A stretch of DNA of 64,000 nucleotides from Amborella trichopoda (taxonomy: Eukaryota > Streptophyta > Magnoliopsida > Amborellales > Amborellaceae). The notes under the pieces are model-generated. The model saw only the letters and a program-made list of their open reading frames with translations. It was not told the DNA's origin and searched no databases. Position numbers and translations under genes: made by a program. Below are positions 22,852 through 34,605 of this stretch, piece by piece. Position 1 is the first letter of the stretch, and each line of letters starts with the position of its first letter. The stretch is from assembly GCF_000471905.2 (NCBI RefSeq), contig NW_006495273.1, forward strand, positions 4,624,677-4,688,676, read 5' to 3'.

Positions 22852-23197
22852 TTTTAAATTAGATCGTATTACAAAATATTTTGGATTTGTTTTTATTTGT
22901 ACAATAAAATAATTATAAAATTTAAACCAATAATTTTAATTTCAGCAAATAACATTATAGTTAGTTAGGTTGTAATAAATTTTGATTATAGTTAGTTAGT
23001 TTGTAATATTTTGGGTTTTTTTAGTTTTAAATTAGATCGTATTACAAAATATTTTAGATTTGTTATTATTTTATAATAAAATAATTATATAATTTAAAAC
23101 AACAATTTTAATTTCAGCATATAACATTATAGTTAGTTAGGTTGTAATAAATTTGGATTATAGTTAGTTAGTTTGTAATAATTTGGGTTTTTTTAGG
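22852..23197. repeat. Two tandem copies of a 173-bp unit inside F5
   Basis: Unit 1 starts at 22852 and unit 2 at 23025. Both begin TTTTAAATTAGATCGTATTA, carry TAGTTAGTTAGGTTGTAATA and end in GGGTTTTTTTAG. Divergence between the units is low compared with other repeats in the window. Confidence 0.8.
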
Positions 23198-23823
23198 GGA
23201 TTAAGGCTTTCTACCAATTCGATATTTTAATGGCCATTTTTTATCGATTAAATCTACTCTTTATAGTAGTCCATATATGATTATATATTTTCTCCATGAT
23301 AATTATATGATTTTTCTTATGTGTGATGTAAATTTAATGGTTAACATAAGTTTATACAGAGAAAAAACATATCAACATTCACAAATTGATGAAAAAAGTT
23401 AAAGTTAACAATGGAGTACCCTCATTTCTTATTAGATTTCTAAAAGATAACATTTATAAATAATTTTAATAATAATTTTTTTTGATTTTTTTAGAGCTTA
23501 ATCCGATCGAGTCGGCCGATTCTTAATTTGAATCACTGATCCGGATGAGTTTTTAAAATGCCTTATTCGAAACATCGATCCGTTCTTTAAATCACTGATT
23601 TAGGGCCTTTTTAGCACAAACTAAAGGGTAGTCATGATTAATGAAAGATGTTCAAACTTGTGACAAATCACAGTATTGGGTGTAAACTCTATCACATTCA
23701 AAACTGTAGAGCGACACCGCATTTCTCAATGATTGGTTAATCACTTAAAAATCTACAAATTCATATTTTTGCCCTCCAACAGTAATTGTTTGAATACTCT
23801 TCTAAATTAAATAAATAAATAAT

Positions 23824-23975
23824 GTGGTTTGCATAAGGTTGCAACTTTAACCAATCAAAATAAGGTGCACCACCAAATTTTATCTGAATACTATTCGAGT
23901 CTGGGTCAAGGTCCGAGTCTGGCCAGACCCAACCCGCTCGGACCTAACGCGTTGCCACCGCTAATCATTCAGCTT
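23824..23975. repeat. F1 end fragment followed by an F6 end fragment
   Basis: About 23824-23882 matches the GTGGTTTGCATAAGGTTGCA end of F1, then stops abruptly. About 23890-23975 matches the F6 right end, with CGTTGCCACCGCTAAT. Both are truncated remnants. Confidence 0.5.
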
Positions 23976-24310
23976 CTCATCCAACCATTTTAAAAGCAAT
24001 TAACTCTGATTCAAAAGTGGATCAAGAGATAAAGTTTGCTTCTCAAACCCCAAAGCTACTGCATTTCCACCAAGAGTGAAATTTAGCCGCTTGGACATAT
24101 AGATTTATTTTTAAATCCAATTTGCATCACTGTATCCTTTCAATATAATGGGTTCACCTACCCAGTAGATTTTATAATCCATACTTCCTTTTTAAGTTAC
24201 CTAATGGCTCTATATGGCATTCCAATGTTGTTGTCCTGGGTTACTTGTAAAAACAATCTATTTACCCCTATCAAATCTCCTGGAAGTAGATTTCTTAGGG
24301 TTGGGCATTG
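23976..24310 (-). mobile_element. Ty1/copia-type pol remnant (RNase H region)
   Basis: Read on the minus strand, this fragment shows residues typical of the end of copia polyprotein: a GYSDANW-type motif, an FTLGG-type motif, and a SRF/INRLF-like segment upstream. It is a short broken fossil of about 330 bp with no LTRs seen near it, and appears old. Confidence 0.5.
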
Positions 24311-25907
24311 AAGGGGTAACGTTATGAGTTTGAACTTTGAACCATGAAAGAGAATCATTTGAGCTCAAAATACCCATTTCAGGGCCTTAAATAGCAAATG
24401 AGGGGGCCAATAAGCAAAATTATTGGGAGGTAGAACTCAGGCATGATGCATTTTTAATGTGGCACACCAGGCACCAGATCTAAGCCTATTGAAGCATTAA
24501 AATTATTCGGTGGTGGATGATTTGATTCTCTTCAGCGCCTAAACGAAAACAGGAACAAAAAAATAATAATTATTCAAAGTTGGGATTTTGGGTTACAAGA
24601 TCAGTAGGTAGTTTCCTATTCCTTGATTCAAAATCCTGTTTTCTATATCCAAAAATCTCTTCCCCATATTTTCATAATATTCTTAAATAATTTCGAAAAT
24701 GGAGCAAGGCACAAATGGCAGAATCTGCCTCGTCATCAGGACTAAACCAGTTAGAGAAATGTGAATTTCAATGAACCAAGATCAAATAAGTCAATTCAAG
24801 CCTACCTATAGGATAAGATGTCCTATTCTAGATGTCACTTTAGTTGTTTTTATCATTGGTCCACTCAATTCTCCACATAATTGCATTATATTTGGCTCTC
24901 CTTTCACTATCATGCAAATAGCTGAGTTGTATCCACATGTGTTTATTTCTTTGAGATCAGCTTGAGAATCATACACCTCTTCAACAAGTCTAATTTGGCT
25001 TCCTGTTACTTAGGATTCTGTCATCAGGCTCTGACAAAGGTGTGAACTTTTTTTTTTCTTTTTTTTCACTCATTTCATTCAATTACTGTAAATTTAATTA
25101 CTTTTCAAAACCCTCAAACCACAGAGCATCGACGACCAAATCAATGTTCGAGAAGAATGGATTATGAAATCCATTCCTAGACACGCTCTAGGCCTTTAAA
25201 GTGGAGCAGCCAATGTGTGTGCAGGCACAGCCCACTTCTAAGATGCTCACCAACATCAGAGGTTCTCATGTTAAAGCACTCCTTTAACATCCCAGGCAAG
25301 GCCAGTTCAAAGTTTTCTTTCAAGCACTTTCGAAACGAGTTTCTTGTTTGTATAGTTATGGGAAAATTTTATACTTGCCTTCGGTAAAAAGAGATCATAA
25401 TGTACCACGGCACTTGGATACCAAACAAAGTGACTAGAGTTGTCTCGTTGACTCTATTCAAAGTCTAAAAGAAGTTTTTTCGAACTTTAGAAGACATCCC
25501 AAAATGTCATATTCTACATCTGATGGCTAGGGATTATTATAATCTCTTGGGGTCATTGTTCGTAAAATTGCCCGATCTAACTGCTAACTACCCGGTTAGA
25601 TCAAAACCAGCCAGTGGCTGATTCCGGTTTTGGGCGGTTAAAGTGATCAACCCGTATTTTTAAGAAAAAAATCAAAAAAATGTATATAAATTCTCAAAAA
25701 TAAAGAATTTGATTTGTAATGCATTTTTAAATATTCTTTACATTATGGTAACGATTAAAAATTGTTTTGTTAATTAATACTCACTTTTATATTTTCCATC
25801 TATTTTAGAAAATTTTTAAAATAGCCCTTGAAAAATATAAAATGGGTTAAAATCCATTTTTTTACATTAAATTTTCAACTTCATTTGAATGTGTTTTGTT
25901 TTAATCA
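24311..25907. other. Intergenic, no gene seen
   Basis: No gene is recognised. The block at 25100-25420 is less AT-rich and could be an old transposon or pseudogene piece, but shows no clear frame. A patch at about 25565-25660 has hAT-end-like GCCCGATCTAACTGC / CCGGTTAGATC words. Confidence 0.45.
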
Positions 25908-25916
25908 TTCTTTATA

Positions 25917-26310
25917 GGGTGCAGTTTGCATACGGATGCATCCATAGGTGTAGAAGTAAGGTGCACCTTCAAATTTTATTATGGTATATAATTTTGATGT
26001 AAAATATTCTTAAGATTATCTCAAATTCTATTTTTATATCTAATTATAAAATTTTAACTTTCAAAAATGGTTAAAATCAAATAGATCTATGAACATATGA
26101 AAATCTTGAAAATGGATGTTGTAGATAATATATTGTAAAATGCACTATTTCTGAGACTTAAAATCTTTTTATTTGTCATAGTCATACATCTCGATATCGA
26201 GATGATCAATCAAAGGGTTTTTCAACATTAAAACTACATTTTCCGATGGATTTTTAAAGGGCATCCGTGGTTCTACATTATAAGGTAGTATCTTTATATA
26301 AACTTTTTCT
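25917..26310 (+). mobile_element. F1 Mutator-like MITE, copy 7
   Basis: A 394-bp, apparently full-length copy, from GGGTGCAGTTTGCATACGG to TATATAAACTTTTTCT. The 9-bp target duplication TTCTTTATA is perfect (25908-25916 and 26311-26319). It lies about 270 bp beyond the stop codon of the LysM gene. Confidence 0.88.
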
Positions 26311-26575
26311 TTCTTTATATGCTTTTCATATTTTAACAGATTTTTTTGTATTTTTTTTCTTAACATTTTTTTGACCGCCTGAGGTCAAGGTACATATAAC
26401 ACAATGAACGTAACAGAAAAAAACAAAATACGGTACGTTACAACACAGTACATTATGAATAACTGCGTTTTCCAAAATGAAAAAGATTCACACAATAACA
26501 ACGTTCTGCTCCGCCTTTTCAACAGTAACTGAGTCCAAAATTGAAGCATATGTGCTTCTCAGATGTGATTTCTTT

Positions 26576-29500
26576 TTAGGAGAGTAAGAAGAGTGTTGTT
26601 AGAAACAAGAGGCCCCACCATCTCGCAACCACTCGAGCAATCGACCCAAAACTAGGGGGCCCACCTGTTACCAATTCCATATTATCCCAGCTGCTAGGAA
26701 TCCAAGAAAAACCTCTCTCTCTCTCTCTCTCAGGTTAGTAAAAGATTACGCGGCTGAGACTCTACCCACTTTGGACCTGAAATCTGAATTTCGGACCCTA
26801 TACAAATCTGGGATATCGGGATAGATCCGGATTCAGATTTGAATTTGGATCAGATCTTACATGGGGATCCGATCTGGATCCAGCCAAAATTAAAAATATT
26901 ATGTAGTATTATATATATATATATAGTACTTTTTATATATAATTTTATAGATATAAAATATATAAAATAATTTTTTTTGGGATCCAATCAGGTTTGGATT
27001 CGGAATTTAGATCTTATGTATACTTTCCACATCCGGATCCGATTCTGAATCCTATGAATACTTTTTAGATCTGGATCAGGATCCTGCGTATACTTTTCAA
27101 ATCTGAATCCAGAACCTGGTGGATCCAAACCCAATCCAACCCATTCTCAACCCTAATGAGTAGGCCAAGCAAAGGGCTAGGCCGGGCCATATAAAATCAC
27201 ATAAAAAAGCTAAAGAAAAAAGGTTAGGCCGGGCCGGGCCCAGCCGGGTTAAATAAAATCTCATGAAAAACTAAAAGAAAAAGGGTCGGGTCGGGCCGGG
27301 CCAATTAGGCTAGCAGTGAGAGCCAAGCCCTAGAAGTTTAGGTCTGGGCCGGGCCTGGACCATTGCCACCCCTAATGATGAGATAGTCATTTAAGAAGGA
27401 ATGAGACTGCACCTGAACATGTGGAAGTATCGAGCTTAGTGAAGATGGTGGCGTTGGTGTAGCCCTGGTAAGCGCAAGTGGCCGATGGGCAGGCCGTTGA
27501 GGTAGAATTTGCGCTACTGGAAAGCTGAAATAAAAGGGTACAAAGGCTATAGTGAATACACGAAATTGAGCAAACATTATCCTTGAACCTTCTTAAGAAC
27601 GAAACCCATATAAAGGAAGAAGATATTTTTAATTGAAAATTGGAGGTACAGGTCAAATCGTGGGGTACGTAAAACCTGAGCCATCTATATTTTATCAAGT
27701 GGTGAATTGGATTGAAAATTCACACACCGACATTCTATTCAACCCTTGGGCATCTAAATTTTACCGAATTGAATTAATTTGTGAGAAAACATGTATACAA
27801 TCGTACCATTAATCTTTCATACAAAGAGATCACAATTATTTATAATCATGTGAGGTGAAAACCTGATAATTTTGGTGTGTCAAAAAGTTCGATAAAATTT
27901 CATTTGAAATTTGAGACTATTTAATTTCAAATCCAATGTTAAAAAATAATTGTGATCCTTTTGTGCCAAAGATAAATCGTCTCATTATATACTTTTCCCA
28001 ATATACTAATACACTTTGAAAAGAATTTATGAGAAAACATGATGCAGAACATGCACTATAAACTGAAATTGTTCATGCATGGAAAAATATTTTCTAAAAC
28101 CACAGCTTTATCTAGCGGCACCTTAAATCTAATTTGAAATTGCAATTTCAATGCCCAAAAACCAGCATCGCCCCCTTGATTGGAAAAAAAATAGATTTCA
28201 AGCACTAAAATATGGTCGTAAAACCTTTTTTAGCCCATCGATTTTAATTGTTAATAGTTCGTCAGCTTTGCACCATTTTTTTAGCTTCAAATCGAACAGA
28301 TAATTTGTAGGCCCTAAAACAAATTTGTTCGCACCAGATCTCGTTTTTGTAGCTGGGATCTAAAGTGCAGCTTCACCAAACTTTGAAATATGCGGCCAGA
28401 CGACAACCCCATCCTTTATATATTAAATATATTTATATTATAAACTAAAACCTTGTTGCCCCATGGGTCTATAATACTTTTAGACCCATGGGTCAAACCG
28501 CAATCCTGTTGGCGATAAACATGATATCAAATTTGACCAAGGGTGACATTAGTCTTAAAAACATAATAATATAAATGCTTAATGGGAGGCCACAGCTCCT
28601 CCCAAAAACAAATACATAATTAATTCAACAAAGTCAATTATTTTAGCAAAAGAAAGATCACTAAGCACAATGAAAACTTACAGTGTTGCCAAGAGGAAGA
28701 TCATTAGCAAGGCCGCTTACTTCACAAGACATGGATGGGCAAATGTTTGTGACCTGAAATGGCTTGCACTGTAACCTACAATGTTACCCATAAATCACAA
28801 TCAATTAATGGCTTGGAATTTGAAGGAAGTGAAGGTAATGGAAAAAATAAATCCCGAGGTTTATGGCTAAAAGAAATAAGAAAGTATAAATCCAAAGCAT
28901 ATAATTGGTTTGTCACCTGAGGTCTGTAGAGTTGCACAAGCACTCCACACAATCGTTGGCAGTGAGGGCATAGCTCCCATTGGGGACGATCAAGTTGTGA
29001 TCCATTGATCGATCATCCATAGTGGCATAACAAGCTGTTTGTTTATCAAGAAACACAATTTAGTTTCATGATTAGTGACGAAACCCCAATCTTGTTTATG
29101 GGGAATTTCTTGGCTAATAAAAGATGGGTGTGTTTGTACAAGGCTGTAACTTTAAACAATCCATTTAAAGTGCACCTCCAAATTTTATCATAACATATAA
29201 TTTTGGTGTAAAAAATTCTTAGGATTTTTTGAAAATCTATTTTTATCAATAGATCTATAAACAAATGAAAACCTTGAAAATACACTGTCTAGATAACATG
29301 GTGCAATATGAATTATTTCTGGGACTAAAAATCTTTTTTTTCTTATATATATTCATACATCTTGATGTCAAGATCATCAATTAGAAGAGTTTTCAACATT
29401 AAAACTACATTTTCCGATGGCAATCTTATATAACCTTTTTCTATAAAGGATTAGTAATACAATAGAAGAATGTAAAAATAAAAAACATTTTAATCTCTCA

Positions 29501-30409
29501 AGAAAAGACAAGTATCACAGTGATAGAATGAAAAGTCCAAATATCACAACTCCCATAATTCATGATGAAACAAAAGAAGGAAAAACATTACAAGAAAGAA
29601 GCAGCAATTGAGAAGGAAGTTCAGAAATTCAGTTCAGTTTTAAAAAAAGTTAATGAAAAATCTTGCTTTTGAGAAGATTTTAGGCGACACAAAATAGCAA
29701 AAAAAAAAAAACAGAGGCATGAGAGAGGAAGCAAAAATGGAGGACAAAGAAGCAGAGAGAAACCTGGTAGTGGCACATCAAGCACCGCCCCGGCCTTGAG
29801 AGAAGAATCGGTAATATTGTTAAGCGACAGCAGCACCGATTTCTTCACTCCGAAGCGTGCCACAATCTCGTCTGTGGTCGACCCAGCCACCACCACATGT
29901 GCGTAATGCGCCACCCTCCTCTCCTCCACCTCATCGCAGCTGCAAGGCAGAGGAATCCAAAGCTTTTGCCCGACAAGAATACGATTGGGATCGGAAATAT
30001 TGTTGACTTGTGCAATATCGGGGAAAGTAAGCAGGCCCGAAAACAGGGTTTCAGAGATGAGAGAGAGAGTATCATCTTTGACGACGGTGTAATTAGGGGT
30101 GCCGTCCGAGATGCCGATGCCGTTTGTACAGCGGCAGATGATTGGAACGCGGACGGGCCGGCCGGAGGGGAAGGAGTGGGAGGATGGTGTGGAGGCGGGG
30201 AGAGAATTGGCGGCGAACAGAGATGAAGCGGAGTAGAGGCTGAAGAGAGCGGTTATGTTATGGGCGGTGGTGGTGTTTTGGGGGAAGTAGCCCACAAAGG
30301 CTTGGCAGGTGGTTGAAGAGGGGGACTTGCAGCTGAAGCCGAGCCCTGTGGAGGCTGGTAACATCGCCATGGCCGCTGCCAATGTGTATGCCCATGCCCA
30401 CTGCAACAT
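26576..30409 (-). CDS. LYM2: LysM-domain GPI-anchored chitin receptor-like protein (CEBiP/LYM2 type)
   Basis: The exons are 29764-30409, 28917-29034, 28682-28775, 27413-27524 and 26576-26664. All have GT-AG borders, and they join in frame to 352 aa. The family binds chitin oligomers outside the plasma membrane and works with LysM receptor kinases in immunity. It has a signal peptide (about 1-25); three LysM-type units at about 36-92, 107-156 and 168-214; and the family's CxC pairs (CRC at 92-94, CSC at 156-158). Exons 2-4 add the Cys-rich tail (CVECLC, CPSMSC, CPSATC with the YQGYTNATIF block). The last exon gives SGGPPSF and then WWGLLFLTTLFLLS, a GPI signal. The start was set at 30407-30409 because the ATG opens the signal peptide and the frame upstream is CT-repeat and poly-A sequence. 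LYM2 fits better than LYM1/LYM3 by its Cys-rich tail and short stem; a paralogue of the same clade cannot be excluded. Confidence 0.9.
26750..27380. repeat. F6-related repeats filling intron 4 of the LysM gene
   Basis: Two degenerate pieces occupy most of the 748-bp intron. About 26760-27160 is rich in GGATCCGGAT-like words around an AT core. About 27161-27380 has GGGCCGGGCC runs and ends ATTGCCACCCCTAATG, the F6 terminal motif. Confidence 0.5.
27790..28010. repeat. Palindromic repeat F3, copy 3 (intron 3 of the LysM gene)
   Basis: Left arm TACCATTAATCTTTCATAC with AGATCACAATTATT; right arm, read inward, GACGATTTATCTTTGGCAC. It is the same layout as the other F3 copies. It lies in a 1157-bp intron, away from the splice sites. 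Confidence 0.5.
29126..29442 (+). mobile_element. F1 Mutator-like MITE, copy 8 (intron 1 of the LysM gene)
   Basis: A 317-bp copy, internally shortened, from GGGTGTGTTTGTACAAGG to TATATAACCTTTTTCT. Flanks ATAAAAGAT (29117-29125) and ATAAAGGAT (29443-29451) match at 8 of 9 positions. It is antisense to the host gene. Confidence 0.82.
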
Positions 30410-30700
30410 CTCTCTCTCTCTCTCTCTCTCACTCACTATCACTCTCTGATATTTTTGCCCAAAAACTAAAACACACTCTCTCTTCAAGAACTCTCTCTCT
30501 CTAGTTTTTTTTTTTTTTTTGCTCCAAAACAACCTCTCTCTCTCTCTAGGGAATGCCCAAGCTTTGAGTTCAATTCCAAATAATGGAACTCATTAATAAT
30601 GTGCGTGTGTGAATAGAGACTCAATAAATAGAGAGAGAGAAGATAGAGAAGAGAGAGAGAGAGACAGGTGTACATGTGTGAATTCCAGCTGGTGGTACTT
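30410..30700 (-). promoter_or_regulatory. CT/GA-rich leader and promoter-proximal region of the LysM gene
   Basis: Directly upstream of the start codon are GA runs on the minus strand (30410-30432), a poly-A/T tract (about 30506-30521) and further GA runs to 30664. A TATTTATTGAG word at about 30624-30634 could be a weak TATA element. GA-rich leaders are common in plant promoters; no specific factor site is claimed. Confidence 0.35.
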
Positions 30701-30945
30701 GCTCACTAATTTCATTTGGAAAAGTATGGTATGACCCCTGGCGCGAGAAGTCAAGATTACATCTACCCTTTAGAATTGAAACTGGACGGTTGAGAGTGCG
30801 CTATTTATTACACTCAAATTTAGAAAGGATTTTATCGAGGTTTGTAAGACATCGTTAATCAACTTATTTCACAATCTGAAGGCTACAAGTATGTTTGTAA
30901 TTTTGTGTTTTTCCGTTTTCAGATTAGGGTTTTAATCTATAGAAT

Positions 30946-31326
30946 GAGGTGTGTAGTTTGTTTAAGGCTGAGGCTCTAACAAATCAACGTAGGGTGCACT
31001 TGCCCAAACATGTTATTTTAGTATTAGAAATCTTCGCAATGCCAGGAAATTTATTTTTATTGCTAATTATAAAATTTAAAGATTCAAAAATAGGGTAGAT
31101 CAAAGAAATCCATGAACACTTGAAAATCTTGAAAATTAACGGCCTAGATAATATATTACAAGATGCATTATTTTCAATAATTGAAATCTATTTCTCTCAT
31201 ATCCATGGAGTTGAGAAGATCAAATTGAGGGTTTTTTAGCATCAAAACAACCTCATCAAGTGAATTTTTAAAGTGCATATTAATTTAATTGTTTAAGGCC
31301 TCACCCTTATCTACAACATTTTTCCT
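30946..31326 (+). mobile_element. F1 Mutator-like MITE, copy 9
   Basis: From GAGGTGTGTAGTTTGTTTAAGG to ACATTTTTCC, with the interior AATTATAAAATTTAAAGATTC and GATCAAATTGAGGG landmarks. Its ends are more diverged than other copies and no clean duplication was found. Confidence 0.6.
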
Positions 31327-32195
31327 ATCATAGATTCATTCTTGATATTTTACTTTTTATAATTACTTTTAATTCATTAATTTTTGGTCCATCTTGACTA
31401 ATAATGTAGGGAAATTCAATAATGGTCCTTTCAAAATCACGGGTTTTCATTTCCATATGGCAAATTCAATAATGGTTCCTTTAGTCACATTCCATATGGT
31501 TCTTATAATTCAAAGTAAAATAAACAAAATAAAAGTCTCACTTAGAATTCAATTTAGGTCTTCAATCTAAATTTGTCGTCATCCGTAGGGTGCCGAAGTT
31601 TTAAAAAAAAGCAGCTAGCTCAGGGCTACAGATAGAGCGTGAGGCCGCCCTTGGCTTTTAAAAGGACACTTTTGGGGACCACTACATTGAATTTCAAACG
31701 GCACTGATGGATGGAGGATCTTTTTTTTTCCTGGAAAGTATGGAAGTCGCCAAACTTGACAAAGCAACCCCACGCTTTTTAGAAATATTTCAAAGCGGCC
31801 AGCCATGTTAACTCAGCCTTGGCCGGGCCTTTGCAGGTCATAGGCGGGTCCCAGCCCGAGTAAATGAAGAGGGTTGTGTTAGGTTCGTAACCGACACAAA
31901 ACACCCCATGCTGCAATTTTTTATGAATGATAAATATATCATATGCTCATTTTAAAACAGGATATGGCCTTAAAATAAAGCAGAATGACATGATAAAATT
32001 TGTGCAACCGATTGAAAATAATTGAAATAAGGATCTGAATGATAATGATGATTTCAAAGGGCTACTCGGCCCATCTAAGATTCCCCCAAAACCTTAAAAA
32101 GGCAATTATTATAACCTTTAGAACTGTCACATACTAACTTAACAATCTATCTCTCTCTATAAGGCCACTCAACTTCTATACCGTTAAACTAAAAA
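31327..32195. other. Intergenic, no gene seen
   Basis: AT-rich. About 31600-31860 has an unusual GC-richer patch (GGCCGCCCTTGGC, GGCCGGGCC), possibly an F6-like end. No gene is recognised. Confidence 0.45.
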
Positions 32196-32570
32196 GGGTG
32201 TAGGTTGTATAGAGTCGAGACTCTAAACAATCAAAGTAAAACGTAGTTTAAATAGTTTTGAAAAATGTGGTTTCAATACTGTAAATCTTTGTGATAATTT
32301 TATAATATATTTTTATTTTTAATTATAAAATTTAAATATTTAAAAATAATGTAGATAGAGCAGATCTATAAAAACTTAAAATTTTTAAAAAATTAACAGT
32401 TACAAGATGTAGTATTTCCAAAACTTGAAATCTATTTTTTTGTCGTGTCTGTGCATCATGATATCGAGATGATCAATTTGATGATATTTGGGCATCAAAA
32501 CAACCTTTTCTAATGAAATTTTTTAGATGGGCTCTAATTTGATTGTAAGATTTAGTTGTATAACTCTTAC
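32196..32570 (+). mobile_element. F1 Mutator-like MITE, copy 10
   Basis: It starts GGGTGTAGGTTGTATAGAG and belongs to the CTCTAAACAATCAAA subfamily. The right end is degraded after GGGCTCTAATTTGATTG, so the final TTTTTCC is not present. Confidence 0.6.
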
Positions 32571-34082
32571 ATACTAAGGTAACAATCCCTCTCTCTCTCA
32601 GGTTTGGATAAAAAATAAAGGCAAACTTAGTTTAGGAATGGGTCAACTTCGAAAAAACTATTCTCCAACGAAGTAGTTGTGCCCATAGTTAACAGGTTGA
32701 GGAATAGCAATATACTGCCAAATCAAAACATCGGTAATAAAATCGGTTTTGCTCCAAAAAGTCAGAGGTAAAAAATCGGGTAAAAAATACGGATCGTAAA
32801 AATTTAGTTAAAAAATGTGAATATTTCAGATTTGACTCAAAAAAATCAATTACGAATACATTAAAACAATTGAATTATAATTTTTAAGAAAAATATCTCA
32901 TACACCTTAATTTGGTATACTATTTCCTAATAGACCTATGCATCGGCATTAGCTTTCAAAAAATTTATGTAATAACCCCCACCCCCATTTGACTATATAT
33001 TCTCGTCCCAAACATATTAAAATATGACGATTCTTTCACTCTCTCTCTTTATCCTTTCTTTGACCTTTTCCTTTTTAATCTCTTTCACACAAACACTCTC
33101 TCCTCTCGCCCCAAACCATTATCTCTCTCTGACCTTTCCCCATACCCCCTCTCTCTCTCCTCTCTCCCCAAACCATCTTTCTCTCTCTCTAATCCAGCAG
33201 CCAATGCGGACATAGCTCTCTAGACTTGTTGTTAAAAAATATCAGTTTATTTATTATGCAACTTCAATTCCAGTAATCCATGGCCTTTATCAGATTAACC
33301 AATTAGCAAGGGTAATCCATAGCCTTTGATTCTGAAACTTCAGTTTTGGTTACTGGAGAGAAGGGAGACTCAATGATGCAATAAAATTGTTTGAGAGAAT
33401 CGTGGGGAAATGGGATTAATGCCTCAGCTTATAGCATTATGGTCACAGGGCTTTTGGGAAAATGGGTACCAGCAAAGTGTCTCTGAACAGCCCACCATCG
33501 TTAAGGGGCTCTGTAAAATTGTATCATTTGGGGAGGTGAATAAGATGATTGAAAATGGGCATTTGGGGTGATTATGTCTTGTTGATTCAATGCTTGAGCT
33601 CTCAGAAGGATAGAGAGAGAGAGAGAGAGAGACAGATTGTGGGCGCAATGGAGAGAGAGGTTGGGAGAGTGGCAACAGAGAGAGAAAAAGGATTTGGGGC
33701 CAGTGGAGAGAGGAAGGTGTTGGGTGAGTAAATAAGTTAGCGTCATTTCTTAAAATGTTTGGTATAAAAATGTGTTATAAAATAAGGTCATATTGGATTG
33801 GGGGCTGGAAGCTATATCTTTTGAAAACCTAATATGTGTGGGTCCGTCAAGAAATGATTCACCAAAATATTTTTTATGTCTTTTCTTAATATCGACAATT
33901 TTTTGTGTAAACTTTCAACAAATACAACAAGAATACGCCTGTTGTCGTGGTACAAAATATATCGTAGATTTATTGGGAGCATATAATAATAACAATACTA
34001 AACACAAGAACTATATTAGCGAACAACAAGAACGGAATCCAAGATATGGGATTATTGTTAGAAGCAAAAATAAATAAAATTA
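32571..34082. other. Intergenic with CT-rich and GA-rich tracts
   Basis: No gene is recognised. 33020-33200 is a degenerate CT-rich tract with repeated CCCCAAACCATTATCTCTC-like units. 33600-33720 is GA-rich with AGAGAGAGAGAG runs. Open frames crossing these tracts are products of low complexity. Confidence 0.5.
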
Positions 34083-34335
34083 AAAAGTATATAATGAGAC
34101 AATTAACCTTTGATACAAGATGATCACAATTAATCTCGACCATTGGATATGAAATTGGGTGGTTGCATTTATTTCATTGACCAAGCTCAAGGTTCAAAAG
34201 AATTTTTCTCTGACTTTGTTACATACCCAAGCTATTATATTTCACATCGGATGGTTGTAAGTAATTGTGACATTCCTATATCAAAGGTAAATGGTATCAT
34301 TGTATACAATCCCAAAAAACATAGCTTTAATATAG
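34083..34335. repeat. Palindromic repeat F3, copy 4
   Basis: Left arm AACCTTTGATACAAGATG with ATCACAATTAATC; right arm, read inward, ATACCATTTACCTTTGATA. The open frame at 34143-34343 is inside it and is not a gene. Confidence 0.55.
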
Positions 34336-34354
34336 GATCATAGTTAACTAAAAT

Positions 34355-34605
34355 ACAATACGGGATTATATACAATAAGACTATTTACCTTTGATACAAG
34401 GTGGTTACAATTCTTTACAACCATTTGATGTGAAATTTAGTAGCTTGGATGTGTCATGAAGTTTGAAAAAATTTCTTTTGAAGTTTGAGCTTGGTCAATA
34501 AAATAATTGTAACCACTCAATTTCACATCCAATGGTCAAGATTAATGTGACCACCTTGTATCAAATGTAAATGGTCTCATTCTATACTTTCGCAATACCA
34601 AAACC
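34355..34605. repeat. Palindromic repeat F3, copy 5
   Basis: Left arm ACTATTTACCTTTGATAC with AAGGTGG; right arm, read inward, GACCATTTACATTTGATAC with AAGGTGG. The arms also share CCATTGGATGTGAAATT-type sequence, so the element can fold on itself. It lies about 20 bp from copy 4. Confidence 0.6.

Larger units (their letters stand above)
21968..23597. mobile_element. F5 hAT-like element, 1.63 kb, non-autonomous
   Basis: The ends are inverted: CAGTGATTTAAAAATTGG on the left, and CAGTGATTTAAAGAACGG read inward from the right. Flanks GTTTAGGG (21960-21967) and ATTTAGGG (23598-23605) match at 7 of 8, and can be read as a perfect TTTAGGGC if the ends shift by one base. Both fit a hAT-type 8-bp duplication. 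Just inside the ends are GAGTCGGTCGG / CGAGTCGGCCG blocks. The AT-rich interior has a tRNA-like module (22435-22508) and a 173-bp tandem duplication. No transposase is visible. A second copy enters the window's right edge. Confidence 0.75.

Noticed and set aside
27387-27524. Exon 4 read through to its own stop as the LysM protein C-terminus
   Set aside because: It would lack the GPI signal; a canonical donor at 27412 joins in frame to a typical anchor exon at 26576-26664.
29897-30226. 109-codon plus-strand open frame
   Set aside because: It is the antisense shadow of LysM exon 1, which is supported by domains and splice sites.
33024-33215. Ser/Leu-rich open frame
   Set aside because: It is the translation of a CT-rich tract and has no family.
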